Shown: piece by piece, positions 41,853-51,343 of the stretch
Numbering within the stretch: the stretch's first letter is position 1
Layout: each line of letters starts with the position of its first letter
Assembly (NCBI RefSeq): GCF_030538755.1
Contig: NZ_JAUNTJ010000010.1
Span: 47,351-111,350, forward strand
Direction: 5' to 3'
From: Paracoccus sp. (in: a-proteobacteria)
GTDB taxonomy: Bacteria > Pseudomonadota > Alphaproteobacteria > Rhodobacterales > Rhodobacteraceae
DNA length: 64,000 nucleotides
Position numbers and translations under genes: made by a program
Notes under the pieces: generated by a model
The model's input: only the letters and a program-made list of their open reading frames with translations
The model's database searches: none
What the model was told of the DNA's origin: nothing

Positions 41853-42685
41853 GCGAGGGCTATGACGATGGCCCGCCTTTGATGAACATTGCCTGGCTCT
41901 CTCGTGTGGTTCAGCCGTTTGGCTGGGCGCGCGTTTTGCTGGCAGTGTTCTTGGCCGTTACGCTGCATGTGTTTGCGGTGATGCAAGGGCTGGCATCTTC
42001 AACCAAGATATTGGTCGGTGGCCAATTCGGATTGGCCTTGGCAGTTCAATTGTCATTCGCCTTGGCTGGTGCGGGGGCGATAAGCGTCTTATCCAGATTC
42101 CCGATTGTCTTAGTGTTCTCACTTATATCCGGTTTTCGGAACCGTCCCACGGCAGCGCATTGGATGATGCTTGTAAATGGTCTTGCCAGCCTGATTTATA
42201 TCCTGACCGCCGTCGGTCTCTATATGGGGCTTTCGTCTGTCAGCGGTCTGTTTGGCTTTATCTGGCAGGGGATTGGTCTTTCGCTGATGATTGCCCTGCC
42301 TGTTCTTGGGTTGTTGTGGGTTGCGGTGCGCTTCGTTCCTGCTGTCGGAAAATTGCAGAGGACACCCGAAAAGGTGATAGATCAACCTGAATTGACAACA
42401 GCACTGTTGGCTTTGGTGATTGTTACGGTTGCAATGATGTCGGGTTCGGCGCGGGCAACCTTTATGCTGGATCATAATCCAGTTGTAGAGGTCTTCGCTG
42501 CGGATGCGCCGGCCCAGCCCATGCGGCTGATCTTGTCGTCAGGCGATTGGGTTCTTTTTGTAGACAGTCAATGCCGCCCCATCTATTATTCTCTGGCGGT
42601 GATAAATAAAATCGAGCATCGCCCAAAGGCTCAGGACAGCTTTCCGTATTGTTCAGATGCTGACAAAAGCGCAGCTCAAAGCTGA
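41849..42685 (+). CDS. Orphan multi-pass membrane protein, AT-richer than its surroundings
   Basis: 278 residues if translation starts at the TTG at 41849 (ATTGA overlap with the lepA stop); the first ATG in frame is at 41882 (267 residues), and neither has a strong ribosome binding site. Five or six helices are visible, for example [54 protein letters not shown] and [14 protein letters not shown], followed by an extracytoplasmic C-terminal domain with two cysteines ([20 protein letters not shown]). Codon choice is clearly less GC-biased than in neighbours. I recognise no family. Confidence 0.65.
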   Translation: MSEGYDDGPPLMNIAWLSRVVQPFGWARVLLAVFLAVTLHVFAVMQGLASSTKILVGGQFGLALAVQLSFALAGAGAISVLSRFPIVLVFSLISGFRNRPTAAHWMMLVNGLASLIYILTAVGLYMGLSSVSGLFGFIWQGIGLSLMIALPVLGLLWVAVRFVPAVGKLQRTPEKVIDQPELTTALLALVIVTVAMMSGSARATFMLDHNPVVEVFAADAPAQPMRLILSSGDWVLFVDSQCRPIYYSLAVINKIEHRPKAQDSFPYCSDADKSAAQS

Positions 42686-42695
42686 CCGCGACGCA

Positions 42696-42881
42696 TCATT
42701 TCCGTTTCTTCCTCTGCGCGCCCATCCCCCACATTGCCATCCACGCCTCGACCCAGGCCTTTTGCCATTCCTGCATCATGGCCGTCTGCGTCTTGCGCAT
42801 TTCAGCCATCATCTGACCACGGGCGGCGGCGGTTATCTGGTTGGCGGCTGACAGCCACATGCTCATCCATGGGTTTTTCAT
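42696..42881 (-). CDS. Small Met/Trp-rich protein, hypothetical
   Basis: 61 residues from the ATG at 42881, with GAAAGG about 8 nt upstream. The sequence is amphipathic: MKNPWMSMWLSAANQITAAA, RGQMMAEMRKTQTAMMQEWQ, KAWVEAWMAMWGMGAQRKKR K. It has six Trp and a basic end, and could form one long amphipathic helix at the membrane. It lies downstream of the Lrp gene on the same strand, 20 bp apart, so they may be co-transcribed. Confidence 0.6.
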   Translation of the reverse strand: MKNPWMSMWLSAANQITAAARGQMMAEMRKTQTAMMQEWQKAWVEAWMAMWGMGAQRKKRK

Positions 42882-42901
42882 TGTTGGGCCTTTCGTTGTT
42901 G

Positions 42902-43402
42902 TTACCCCGCCTCGCGCACCCGTTCTTCGACGACTTCGAAGGGGACGCCCGGTTCGTCCTTGGCGCAGCGGATCACCAGCGAGGTCTTGACGCTGGCGAC
43001 GTTGGGGGCGGCGGTCAGGTGTTCGGTCAGGAACCGCTGAAAGCTGGGCAGGTCGGGCGAGGTGCATTTCAGGATAAAGTCGATCTCGCCGTTCAGCATA
43101 TGGCATTCGCGGACCAAGGGCCAACTGCGGGCCAGTGTTTCAAAGGCGGACAGGTCGCGTTCGTGCTGGCTGGCCAGCCGGACCATGGCGAAAACCTGCA
43201 CTTCGAACCCCAGTTCGCGCGGGTCGATGTCGGCGTGATAGCCGCGGATATGGCCGGTTTCCTCAAGCGCGCGGACGCGGCGCAGGCAGGGTGGCGCGGA
43301 AATACCGACCCGGCGGGCCAGTTCGACGTTGGTCATGCGACCATCCGCCTGCAACTCGGCCAGAATTCTGCGGTCGATCTCATCCAGCCGTGTGCCTGCC
43401 AT
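42902..43402 (-). CDS. Lrp/AsnC family transcriptional regulator
   Basis: 166 residues from the ATG at 43402 (AGGA upstream). [46 protein letters not shown] domain: [20 protein letters not shown] and [20 protein letters not shown]. It is divergent from trxB. In Rhodobacterales and other alphaproteobacteria an Lrp gene next to trxB is a recurring pair; the ligand is not known. Confidence 0.92.
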   Translation of the reverse strand: MAGTRLDEIDRRILAELQADGRMTNVELARRVGISAPPCLRRVRALEETGHIRGYHADIDPRELGFEVQVFAMVRLASQHERDLSAFETLARSWPLVRECHMLNGEIDFILKCTSPDLPSFQRFLTEHLTAAPNVASVKTSLVIRCAKDEPGVPFEVVEERVREAG

Positions 43403-43429
43403 TTCTTCCTGTCCTCGCCCGAAATTCAG

Positions 43430-43444
43430 ACGGAAACTATCCGT
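43430..43444. promoter_or_regulatory. Candidate Lrp-type operator between lrp and trxB
   Basis: ACGGAAACTATCCGT, a 15-bp perfect dyad (5-bp arms, 5-nt spacer), 28 bp upstream of the Lrp gene start. Fifteen base pairs is the usual length of an Lrp/AsnC site, so it is the best candidate for autoregulation; the effect on trxB is inference. Confidence 0.45.
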
Positions 43445-43539
43445 TTGGCCGGTCTTGCGCAATATTATTTCGCGGAATTGTGCTGCATTGCAGAACGGGG
43501 CGGCGCCCACTACCTAGGGCGAAACCAGACGAGGCGATC

Positions 43540-44490
43540 ATGTCCAGCACACACACGCAACTTTTGATTATCGGTTCCGGCCCTGCGGGCTATACGGCGG
43601 CGGTCTATGGCGCGCGGGCGATGCTGAACCCGCTGCTGATCCAGGGGATGCAGCCCGGCGGACAGTTGACCATCACCACCGAAGTCGAAAACTGGCCCGG
43701 CGAGGTCGAGATCCAAGGCCCCGATTTGATGGTCAAGATGGAGGCGCATGCCCGCGCCATGGGGGCCGAGATCGTGACGGATCTGGTGACGGAACTGGAT
43801 CTGTCGGTGCGCCCCTTCCGTGCGGTCCGCGATTCCGGCGCAGTGGTAACGGCGGATGCGGTGATTCTGGCGACGGGGGCGCAGGCCCGCTGGCTGGGTC
43901 TGTCGTCCGAGGAGAAATTCAAGGGCTTTGGCGTCAGCGCCTGCGCCACATGCGACGGCTTTTTCTATCGCGGGCGCGAGGTTCTGGTGGTTGGCGGCGG
44001 CAATACGGCGGTCGAGGAGGCGCTGTTCCTGACCAAATTCGCCAGTAAAGTGACCTTAGTGCATCGCCGCGACAGTCTGCGGGCGGAAAAGATTTTGCAA
44101 CAGCGGCTGCTGAACAACCCCAAGGTGCAGGTGATCTGGGATCACGAGTTGGACGAAGTGCTGGGCGACGACAACCCGCTGGGCGTTACGGGCGCGCGGC
44201 TGCGCTCGGTCAAGGATGGCTCGGTGCAGGATGTGGCGGTGGCGGGGGTGTTCATCGCCATTGGCCACGCGCCGGCCAGCGAATTGGTCAAGGATCAGTT
44301 GGAGCTGCATAACGGCGGTTACGTCAAGGTCGAACCGGGCAGCACGCGCACTTCGATTCCCGGGGTGTTCGCGGCGGGCGATCTGACCGATCACGTCTAT
44401 CGGCAGGCCGTGACCAGCGCGGGCATGGGCTGCATGGCGGCGCTGGATGCGGAACATTGGCTGGCCGAACAGGCGGTTGTCGCGGGTTGA
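43540..44490 (+). CDS. trxB: Thioredoxin-disulfide reductase
   Basis: 316 residues from the ATG at 43540; the frame is open far upstream, opposite the Lrp gene, but that part is shadow. TrxB is a cytosolic NADPH-FAD enzyme that keeps thioredoxin reduced. FAD site [20 protein letters not shown], redox pair CATC in [18 protein letters not shown] site [15 protein letters not shown], and the C-terminal [20 protein letters not shown] are all present. Confidence 0.97.
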   Translation: MSSTHTQLLIIGSGPAGYTAAVYGARAMLNPLLIQGMQPGGQLTITTEVENWPGEVEIQGPDLMVKMEAHARAMGAEIVTDLVTELDLSVRPFRAVRDSGAVVTADAVILATGAQARWLGLSSEEKFKGFGVSACATCDGFFYRGREVLVVGGGNTAVEEALFLTKFASKVTLVHRRDSLRAEKILQQRLLNNPKVQVIWDHELDEVLGDDNPLGVTGARLRSVKDGSVQDVAVAGVFIAIGHAPASELVKDQLELHNGGYVKVEPGSTRTSIPGVFAAGDLTDHVYRQAVTSAGMGCMAALDAEHWLAEQAVVAG

Positions 44491-44499
44491 CGCCGGGCA

Positions 44500-44519
44500 G
44501 GGGGCGCGGCTGTGCCCCC
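44500..44519 (+). terminator. Possible terminator hairpin of trxB
   Basis: GGGGGC (44500-44505) / GCCCCC (44514-44519), 9 bp after the trxB stop. There is no T-run after it, so intrinsic termination is uncertain. Confidence 0.35.
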
Positions 44520-44590
44520 GACCATCCGCTTGCTTGCGCTGCGCCGCCGCATCGTTAGGATCGCGCCACCCGACCTGACAAGAGGCGCGC

Positions 44591-47500
44591 ATGTTCAAGA
44601 AAATCCTGATTGCCAACCGCGGCGAAATTGCGATCCGCGTGATGCGGGCGGCGAACGAACTGGGCAAACGGACGGTCGCCGTCTATGCCGAGGAAGACAA
44701 GCTGTCGCTGCACCGCTTCAAGGCCGACGAAGCGTATCGCATCGGCGAAGGGCTTGGCCCCGTCGCGGCCTATCTGTCGATCCCCGAGATCATTCGGGTG
44801 GCCAGGGAATGCGGCGCGGATGCGATCCATCCCGGCTATGGTCTTTTGTCGGAAAACCCTGATTTTGTAGATGCTTGCGCGGCGGCGGGGATCGCCTTTA
44901 TCGGGCCGCGTGCCGATACGATGCGCGCGCTGGGCGACAAGGCGTCGGCGCGGCAGGTGGCGATCAAGGCGGGCGTGCCGGTCATCCCCGCGACCGATGT
45001 TCTGGGCGACGATTGGGACGCGATCCGGGCCGAGGCTGCGGACATCGGCTATCCTCTGATGCTGAAGGCCAGTTGGGGCGGCGGTGGGCGCGGGATGCGG
45101 CCGGTGCTGTCGCCTGACGAGTTGGAAGCCAAGGTGCGCGAGGGGCGGCGCGAGGCCGAGGCCGCTTTTGGCAACGGCGAAGGCTATCTGGAAAAGATGA
45201 TCCAGCGCGCCCGCCATGTCGAGGTGCAGTTGCTGGGCGACACGCATGGCGGCCTTTACCACCTGTATGAACGCGATTGCACGGTGCAGCGCCGCAATCA
45301 AAAGGTGGTCGAGCGCGCGCCCGCGCCCTATCTGTCCGAGGCGCAGCGGGCCGAAGTGTGCGAACTGGCGCTGAAAATTGGTCGCGCGGTCGGGTATCAG
45401 AACGCCGGCACGGTCGAATTCCTGATGGATATGGATTCGGGCGCATTTTATTTTATCGAGGTAAACCCGCGCGTTCAGGTGGAACATACCGTTACCGAGC
45501 AAGTCACCGGAATTGATATTGTTCAGGCGCAGATCAAGATTGCCGAAGGCGCGACTCTGGCCGAGGCGACGGGAATGGGCGCGCAGGGTGCAATCACCCT
45601 GTCGGGCCATGCGCTGCAATGCCGGGTGACGACTGAAGACCCGCAGAATAACTTTATCCCCGATTATGGCCGGATCACAGCCTATCGCACGGCGACCGGC
45701 ATGGGTATTCGTCTGGACGGCGGAACGGCCTATGCGGGTGGGGTTATCACGCGGTTTTATGACAGCTTGCTGGTCAAGGTTACGGCTTGGGCGCAAACCC
45801 CGGATCAGGCGATCAAGCGTATGGACCGGGCGTTGCGCGAATTTCGTGTTCGCGGGGTTTCGACCAATATCGACTTTGTGATTAACCTGCTGAAACATCC
45901 GGTGTTTCTGGCCGATGAATATACCACAAAGTTCATTGATACCACGCCCGATCTTTTCACCTTCCGCAAGCGGCGCGACCGGGCGACCAAGATTTTGACC
46001 TATATCGCGGATATTTCGGTCAACGGGCATCCCGAAACCGCAGGCCGCCCCGCGCCGCCTGCCGAGGTGCGCCCGCCCGTGCCGCCCGCGCCCAAGGCCG
46101 ATCCTGCGCCCGGAACCCGGCAATTGCTAGAGGAAAAAGGCGCGCAGGCGGTGGCCGACTGGATGGCGGCGCAGAAACGTCTGCTGATAACCGACACGAC
46201 GATGCGTGATGGCCATCAGTCGCTGTTGGCGACGCGGATGCGTTCGATCGACATGATCCGGGTTGCGCCGTCTTATGCCGCAAATTTGCCGGAACTGTTC
46301 AGCGTGGAATGCTGGGGCGGGGCGACATTTGACGTGGCCTATCGCTTTTTGCAGGAATGCCCGTGGCAGCGACTGCGTGATATTCGGACAGCGATGCCCA
46401 ATCTGATGACGCAGATGTTGCTGCGCGCGTCCAATGGGGTGGGTTATACGAACTATCCTGATAATGTCGTGCAGTCCTTTGTGAAACAGGCGGCGGAAAC
46501 GGGCATTGACGTGTTCCGCGTGTTCGACAGCCTGAATTGGGTTGAAAACATGCGTGTCGCCATGGATGCAGTGATTGACAGCGGCAAGGTGTGCGAGGCG
46601 TCGATCTGTTATACCGGCGATATTCTGAACCCGGATCGGGCGAAATATGATCTGAAATATTATGTCGCCATGGGGCGTCAGTTGCGCGATGCCGGTGCGC
46701 ATGTTCTGGGCCTGAAAGATATGGCCGGGCTTTTGAAACCCACCGCCGCCGGTGCGCTGATCCGCGCCCTGAAAGATGAGGTCGGCCTGCCGATCCATTT
46801 CCACACCCATGACACCAGCGGCATGGGCGGGGCCTCGATTCTGGCGGCGGCCGAGGCGGGCGTGGATGCGGTCGATTGCGCCATGGATGCGCTGTCGGGC
46901 AATACCAGCCAGCCGACGCTGGGTTCGGTGGTCGAGGCGCTGGCGCGCACCGACCGCGACACCGGGCTGGACATTGGCGCGATTCGGGCGATTTCCAACT
47001 ATTGGGAACGTGTGCGCGAAGGGTATGCCGCCTTTGAATCCGGCCTTCAGGCCCCCGCCTCCGAGGTTTACCTGCACGAGATGCCGGGCGGGCAGTTTAC
47101 CAACCTCAAGGCGCAGGCGCGCAGCATGGGGCTGGAGGATCGCTGGCACGAGGTGGCGCAGACCTATGCCGATGTGAACCGCATGTTCGGCGACATCGTT
47201 AAGGTCACGCCCTCGTCCAAGGTGGTGGGCGATATGGCCTTGATGATGGTCGCGCAGGGGCTGACGCCCGCCGATGTGCTGGACCCCGCGCGCGAGGTTT
47301 CTTTCCCCGACAGTGTGGTTGACATGATGCGCGGCAATCTGGGGCAGCCCCCCGGCGGCTGGCCCGAGGCATTGCAGCGCAAGGTTCTGAAGGGCGAGGC
47401 GCCGATCACCGACCGCCCCGGCGCGCATCTGCCGCCCGTCGATCTTGAGGAAACCCGCGCCCGTGTCAGCGCCGAACTGGAAGGCCGTGCCCTCGATGAC

Positions 47501-48025
47501 GAGGATCTGAACGGCTATCTGATGTATCCCAAGGTTTTCCTTGATTACATGGGCCGCCATCGCCTTTACGGCCCGGTGCGCACCTTGCCGACGCGGACCT
47601 TTTTCTATGGGATGCAGCCGGGTGACGAGATCAGCGCCGAGATCGACCCCGGCAAGACCCTGGAAATCCGCCTGCAAACGCTGGGCGAAACGGATGAAAA
47701 CGGCGAGGTCAAGGTTTTCTTCGAGTTGAACGGCCAGCCGCGTGTGGTGCGGGTGCCGGATCGTTCCGCCACCGCTGCGGCGGCCGCGCGGCCCAAGGCG
47801 GATGCGGCGAACCCCGGCCATATCGGCGCGCCGATGCCGGGGGTGGTCGCCTCGGTCGCGGCAAGCGCCGGGGCCAAAGTGGCGCAGGGCGATCTGCTGT
47901 TGACCATCGAGGCGATGAAGATGGAAACCGGCATTCACGCGGATCGCGCCGGCACGGTGAAGGCGGTTCATGTGGCCGCCGGGCAGCAGATCGACGCCAA
48001 GGATCTGTTGGTGGAAATCGAATGA
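44591..48025 (+). CDS. pyc: Pyruvate carboxylase
   Basis: 1144 residues, typical of the single-chain enzyme. It carboxylates pyruvate to oxaloacetate with ATP and biotin, for anaplerosis and gluconeogenesis. Domains: biotin carboxylase (about 1-455; KILIANRGEIAIRVMRAANE, GGGGRGMRPVLS, FIEVNPRVQVEHTVTEQVTG), carboxyltransferase (about 530-800; LLITDTTMRDGHQSLLATRM, HFHTHDTSGMGGASILAAAE), and a C-terminal biotin-carrier domain with EAMKMETG at about residue 1110. The biotin lysine is the target of BirA. A family A hairpin follows the stop. Confidence 0.97.
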   Translation: MFKKILIANRGEIAIRVMRAANELGKRTVAVYAEEDKLSLHRFKADEAYRIGEGLGPVAAYLSIPEIIRVARECGADAIHPGYGLLSENPDFVDACAAAGIAFIGPRADTMRALGDKASARQVAIKAGVPVIPATDVLGDDWDAIRAEAADIGYPLMLKASWGGGGRGMRPVLSPDELEAKVREGRREAEAAFGNGEGYLEKMIQRARHVEVQLLGDTHGGLYHLYERDCTVQRRNQKVVERAPAPYLSEAQRAEVCELALKIGRAVGYQNAGTVEFLMDMDSGAFYFIEVNPRVQVEHTVTEQVTGIDIVQAQIKIAEGATLAEATGMGAQGAITLSGHALQCRVTTEDPQNNFIPDYGRITAYRTATGMGIRLDGGTAYAGGVITRFYDSLLVKVTAWAQTPDQAIKRMDRALREFRVRGVSTNIDFVINLLKHPVFLADEYTTKFIDTTPDLFTFRKRRDRATKILTYIADISVNGHPETAGRPAPPAEVRPPVPPAPKADPAPGTRQLLEEKGAQAVADWMAAQKRLLITDTTMRDGHQSLLATRMRSIDMIRVAPSYAANLPELFSVECWGGATFDVAYRFLQECPWQRLRDIRTAMPNLMTQMLLRASNGVGYTNYPDNVVQSFVKQAAETGIDVFRVFDSLNWVENMRVAMDAVIDSGKVCEASICYTGDILNPDRAKYDLKYYVAMGRQLRDAGAHVLGLKDMAGLLKPTAAGALIRALKDEVGLPIHFHTHDTSGMGGASILAAAEAGVDAVDCAMDALSGNTSQPTLGSVVEALARTDRDTGLDIGAIRAISNYWERVREGYAAFESGLQAPASEVYLHEMPGGQFTNLKAQARSMGLEDRWHEVAQTYADVNRMFGDIVKVTPSSKVVGDMALMMVAQGLTPADVLDPAREVSFPDSVVDMMRGNLGQPPGGWPEALQRKVLKGEAPITDRPGAHLPPVDLEETRARVSAELEGRALDDEDLNGYLMYPKVFLDYMGRHRLYGPVRTLPTRTFFYGMQPGDEISAEIDPGKTLEIRLQTLGETDENGEVKVFFELNGQPRVVRVPDRSATAAAAARPKADAANPGHIGAPMPGVVASVAASAGAKVAQGDLLLTIEAMKMETGIHADRAGTVKAVHVAAGQQIDAKDLLVEIE

Positions 48026-48033
48026 GCGAGTCA

Positions 48034-48087
48034 CCGGGGGGCTTCGCGCCCCCCGGACCCCCTGCGGGATATTTGGAAACGAAAGAC
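48034..48087 (+). repeat. Family A repeat, terminator of pyc
   Basis: Perfect 8-bp stem CCGGGGGG / CCCCCCGG (48034-48056) with a 7-nt loop, then GGGATATTTGGAAACGAAAG. It starts 9 bp after the pyc stop in hairpin-then-tail order and ends 28 bp before the next gene. Confidence 0.7.
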
Positions 48088-48115
48088 GGGGCGGGTTGCC
48101 CTGATATGGTGACGG

Positions 48116-49312
48116 ATGACTGATCTGCCGGTGGTGCGTTTGCGCCCGAAATCGAAGCCTCAGGCCATTCGCCACGGGTTTCCCTGGGTTTATGCCGATG
48201 AGCTGGTGCTGGACCGCCGGTCGCGTGCGATTGCGCCGGGGGCCTTTGCCGTGCTGGAGGACGCCGAGAGGGTGCCGCTGGCCTTGGTGACGGTCAACCC
48301 CGCGTCCAGGATTGTGGCGCGGGTGATGGATACTGATCCGGCGGCGGCGGTGGATGATGCGTGGCTGCGGGCGCGGCTGGCGCGGGCCTTGGTGATGCGG
48401 GAACGGTTGTATGATGCGCCGTTCTATCGGCTGGTTCATGCCGAGGCGGATGGCTTGCCCGGTCTGGTCATCGACCGTTTCGGCGATGTTGCGGTGATGC
48501 AGCCGAATGCCGCCTGGGCCGACCGCATGGCCGGGGATATTGCCGCCGCGCTGGTCGGGGTGACGGGCGTGCGCACGGTGATCCTGAACGGGCAGGGGCG
48601 CGCCCGTGGGCTGGAGGGGCTGGATGAGCGGACCGAGGTTCTGATCGGCACGGCCCCCGATGCGCCGGTTCAGGTGCCGATGAACGGGGCGATTTATCTG
48701 GCCGATCTGCTGGGCGGGCAAAAGACCGGGTTGTTTTATGACCAGCGGCCCAACCATGCCTTTGCGCAGCGGTTGGTTGGCGGGGCGCGGGTGCTGGATG
48801 TGTTTTCGCATGTCGGCGGCTTTGGTCTGGCGGCGCTGGCTGCCGGGGCGGCTCATGCGACCTGTGTCGATGGCAGCGCCCCCGCGTTAGAGCTGGCGCA
48901 GGCTGGGGCGCAGGCGATGGGGGCGGCGGATCGGCTGACCGTGCAGCGCAGCGATGCCTTTTCCGCGCTGATCGCCTTGCGCGATGCGGGGCAGCAGTTC
49001 GATGTCGTCATCTGCGATCCGCCCGCCTTTGCCCCCGCCAAGCCCGCGCTGGAGGCCGGGCTGCGCGCGTATGAGAGGGTTGCCTTGCTGGCTGCGCCGC
49101 TGGTGGCGCCGGGGGGCTATCTGGGTCTGTGTTCGTGCAGCCATGCCGCTGATCTGGCCTCGTTCCGCAATGTCAGTGCGCGGGGGATCGGGCGCGCCGG
49201 GCGGCGGGCGCAGTTGATCCACAGCGGGCAGGCCGGGCCGGATCATCCGGTTTTGCCGCAACTGGCCGAATCGGGTTATCTGAAGGCGCTGTTCTTTCGG
49301 CTGGACGGATGA
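48116..49312 (+). CDS. Class I rRNA methyltransferase with PUA domain (RlmI/RlmK-like)
   Basis: 398 residues. An N-terminal PUA-like RNA-binding domain (RHGFPWVYADELVLDRRSRA) is followed by a Rossmann methyltransferase: LLGGQKTGLFYDQRPNHAFA, VLDVFSHVGGFGLAALAAGA, VICDPPAFAP and a LCSCSHAADLASF end. The family methylates cytosine C5 in 23S rRNA (RlmI, C1962), but orthology to RlmI is not certain. The central CSC is the likely cysteine site. Overlaps the PIN-domain gene by 4 nt. Confidence 0.88.
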   Translation: MTDLPVVRLRPKSKPQAIRHGFPWVYADELVLDRRSRAIAPGAFAVLEDAERVPLALVTVNPASRIVARVMDTDPAAAVDDAWLRARLARALVMRERLYDAPFYRLVHAEADGLPGLVIDRFGDVAVMQPNAAWADRMAGDIAAALVGVTGVRTVILNGQGRARGLEGLDERTEVLIGTAPDAPVQVPMNGAIYLADLLGGQKTGLFYDQRPNHAFAQRLVGGARVLDVFSHVGGFGLAALAAGAAHATCVDGSAPALELAQAGAQAMGAADRLTVQRSDAFSALIALRDAGQQFDVVICDPPAFAPAKPALEAGLRAYERVALLAAPLVAPGGYLGLCSCSHAADLASFRNVSARGIGRAGRRAQLIHSGQAGPDHPVLPQLAESGYLKALFFRLDG

Positions 49313-49830
49313 GGGCGGTTCTGGATGCCTGCGTTCTTTACCCGACGGTGCTGCGGGAAATCCTGACCGACCCGGCGCTGGTGGCGCATTACGCGCCGGT
49401 CTGGACGCCGCGCCTGCGGGATGAGTGGCTGCGCGCCGCCGACCGGCACGGCATTCGCGCCGCAGCAGGGGCCGAGGCGGCGCTGCTGGCTGACCGTATC
49501 CCGCCTGCGGCTGATGCGCGCGCCATTCCGGCGGTCGATCTGCCCGATGCTGCCGATCTGCATGTGCTGGCTGCGGCGATTGATGCCGATGCGGCGCTGA
49601 TCGTGACCCTGAACCTGCGCGATTTTCCGCAGCGGGTGCTGGCGCCGCTGGGCGTTCGGGCGCTGCATCCCGATGCGTTTTTGCTGGATCTGCACCGCGA
49701 TCATCCCGCCGCCGTGGTGCAGGCTGTGCGGGCCGTCCATGATCGGGCCGTGCGGCTGGGGGGCGATCTGCCGCTGCGCGCCTTGCTGAAACGCTCGGGG
49801 TTGCCGCGTCTGGCCAAGGCGCTCGCTTGA
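49309..49830 (+). CDS. PIN domain protein without a visible antitoxin
   Basis: 173 residues; the ATG overlaps the methyltransferase stop (ATGA). The PIN nuclease fold is suggested by MRAVLDACVLYPTVLREILT (first Asp), RLRDEWLRAADRHG, DAADLHVLAAAIDADAALIV and TLNLRDFPQRVLAPLGVRAL. These acidic residues would bind Mg2+/Mn2+ for RNA cleavage. VapC toxins are about 130 residues and follow a vapB; here the upstream partner is the methyltransferase, so it may be a housekeeping RNase rather than a toxin. Confidence 0.8.
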   Translation: MRAVLDACVLYPTVLREILTDPALVAHYAPVWTPRLRDEWLRAADRHGIRAAAGAEAALLADRIPPAADARAIPAVDLPDAADLHVLAAAIDADAALIVTLNLRDFPQRVLAPLGVRALHPDAFLLDLHRDHPAAVVQAVRAVHDRAVRLGGDLPLRALLKRSGLPRLAKALA

Positions 49831-49841
49831 TGGTGGTTGCC

Positions 49842-49853
49842 GTTATCGCTAAC
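49842..49853. promoter_or_regulatory. LacI-type (CceR-like) operator upstream of zwf
   Basis: GTTATCGCTAAC, 37 bp upstream of the zwf ATG and closely matching the edd-upstream site. A half-site-like CGTTAAGCG follows at 49857-49865. CceR is known to control zwf and edd in Rhodobacter sphaeroides; which protein binds here is inference. Confidence 0.6.
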
Positions 49854-49890
49854 CATCGTTAAGCGAATGAGGCGCAAAGAGGAGTCAGCC

Positions 49891-51339
49891 ATGGTTTCGC
49901 GTGTCATCCCGGTCGAGGATTTCGATCTGGTCATTTTCGGCGCCACCGGAGATCTGGCGCATCGCAAGATTTTACCGGGCCTTTATCGTCGCTTTGTTGC
50001 CGGGCAGATTCCCGAAACCGCGCAGATCATCGGTGCGGCGCGCACGCGGCAGGACGATGCTGCATTCCGCGAACAGGTGCGCGGGGCAGTGGTTGAATTT
50101 GGCGATGTGGCAGCGGACGAACCGCAACTCGGGTCGTTTCTGGCGCTGATCGGTTATGTGCCGATTGATGCCACCGGCGAGGGCGGCTGGTCCGAACTGA
50201 AATCGCGGATGCGGCCGGGCGCGGTTCATGCGTTCTATTTCTCGGTCGCGCCGTCGCTGTTTGGCGATATTGCGCAGCGTCTGGCCGGGCATGGCATTGC
50301 CGATGAAAACAGCCGGATCGTGGTGGAAAAACCGTTTGGCCGCGATCTGGAATCGGCGCGGGCGCTGAACGCCACGCTGGCGCTTCATTTCAGCGAAGAG
50401 CAGATTTACCGGATCGACCATTATCTGGGCAAGGAAACCGTGCAGAACCTGATGGCCGTCCGGTTCGCCAATATCCTGTTCGAACCGCTGTGGAAGGCGG
50501 AATACGTCGATCATGTGCAGATCACCGTTGCCGAAACCGTGGGCGTGGCCGGGCGCGGCAGCTATTATGACAAATCCGGTGCGATCCGCGATATGGTGCA
50601 GAACCATATGATGCAACTGCTGTGCCTGATCGCGATGGAGCCGCCCTATCATTTCGATCCCAACGCCGTGCGCGATGAAAAGCTGAAGGTGATCCGGGCG
50701 CTGGAACCCGTTGGCCCGGATGACATCGTGCGCGGGCAATATCAGGCCAATGGCGACGGCGCATCTTATGTCGAGGATGCCGAAAACCCCGATTCCCGCA
50801 CCGAAAGCTATGTCGCGATGAAGGTGCGCATCGCCAACTGGCGCTGGCAGGGCACGCCATTTTATCTGCGCACCGGCAAAAAGCTGCGTGCCCGCACCAG
50901 CGAGATTGCCATCACCTTCAAAGAGCCGCCGCACTCGATCTTTGACGAAGGGGTGCCCAAGGCGGACCAGCTTGTCATCCGCCTGCAACCGAACGAGGGT
51001 ATGAATCTGAAGGTAATGATTAAAGAGCCGGGGCCGGGCGGAATGCGTCTGGTTCAGGTGCCGCTGGACATGACCTTTGCCGAGGCGCTGGGCGCGGATG
51101 GGGCGGATGTGCCCGACGCCTATGAACGGCTGATTATGGACGTGATCCGCGGCAACCAGACTCTGTTCATGCGCGGCGACGAGGTCGAGGCCGCATGGGC
51201 CTGGACCGACCCGATCATTCAGGCATGGGACGCAGGTCAGGCCCGGCCCGAGCCTTATGACGCCGGATCGTCCGGCCCGGAAGAGGCGCTGCGGCTGCTG
51301 CATCGCGATAACCGCCGCTGGCGCGAAATAAGGGCGTAA
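49891..51339 (+). CDS. zwf: Glucose-6-phosphate 1-dehydrogenase
   Basis: 482 residues from the ATG at 49891 (GAGGAG 7 nt upstream). It oxidises glucose 6-phosphate to 6-phosphogluconolactone with NADP, feeding the Entner-Doudoroff and pentose phosphate routes. Coenzyme site VIFGATGDLAHRKILPGLYR, VVEKPFGRDLESA, and the active-site RIDHYLGKETVQNLMAVRFA are intact. First gene of zwf-pgl-pgi (4 bp gap, then 4-nt overlap). Confidence 0.97.
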   Translation: MVSRVIPVEDFDLVIFGATGDLAHRKILPGLYRRFVAGQIPETAQIIGAARTRQDDAAFREQVRGAVVEFGDVAADEPQLGSFLALIGYVPIDATGEGGWSELKSRMRPGAVHAFYFSVAPSLFGDIAQRLAGHGIADENSRIVVEKPFGRDLESARALNATLALHFSEEQIYRIDHYLGKETVQNLMAVRFANILFEPLWKAEYVDHVQITVAETVGVAGRGSYYDKSGAIRDMVQNHMMQLLCLIAMEPPYHFDPNAVRDEKLKVIRALEPVGPDDIVRGQYQANGDGASYVEDAENPDSRTESYVAMKVRIANWRWQGTPFYLRTGKKLRARTSEIAITFKEPPHSIFDEGVPKADQLVIRLQPNEGMNLKVMIKEPGPGGMRLVQVPLDMTFAEALGADGADVPDAYERLIMDVIRGNQTLFMRGDEVEAAWAWTDPIIQAWDAGQARPEPYDAGSSGPEEALRLLHRDNRRWREIRA

Positions 51340-51343
51340 GTCT

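Noticed and set aside
49309-49830. VapBC toxin-antitoxin module
   Set aside because: No small antitoxin frame is found upstream or downstream; the gene overlaps a methyltransferase.
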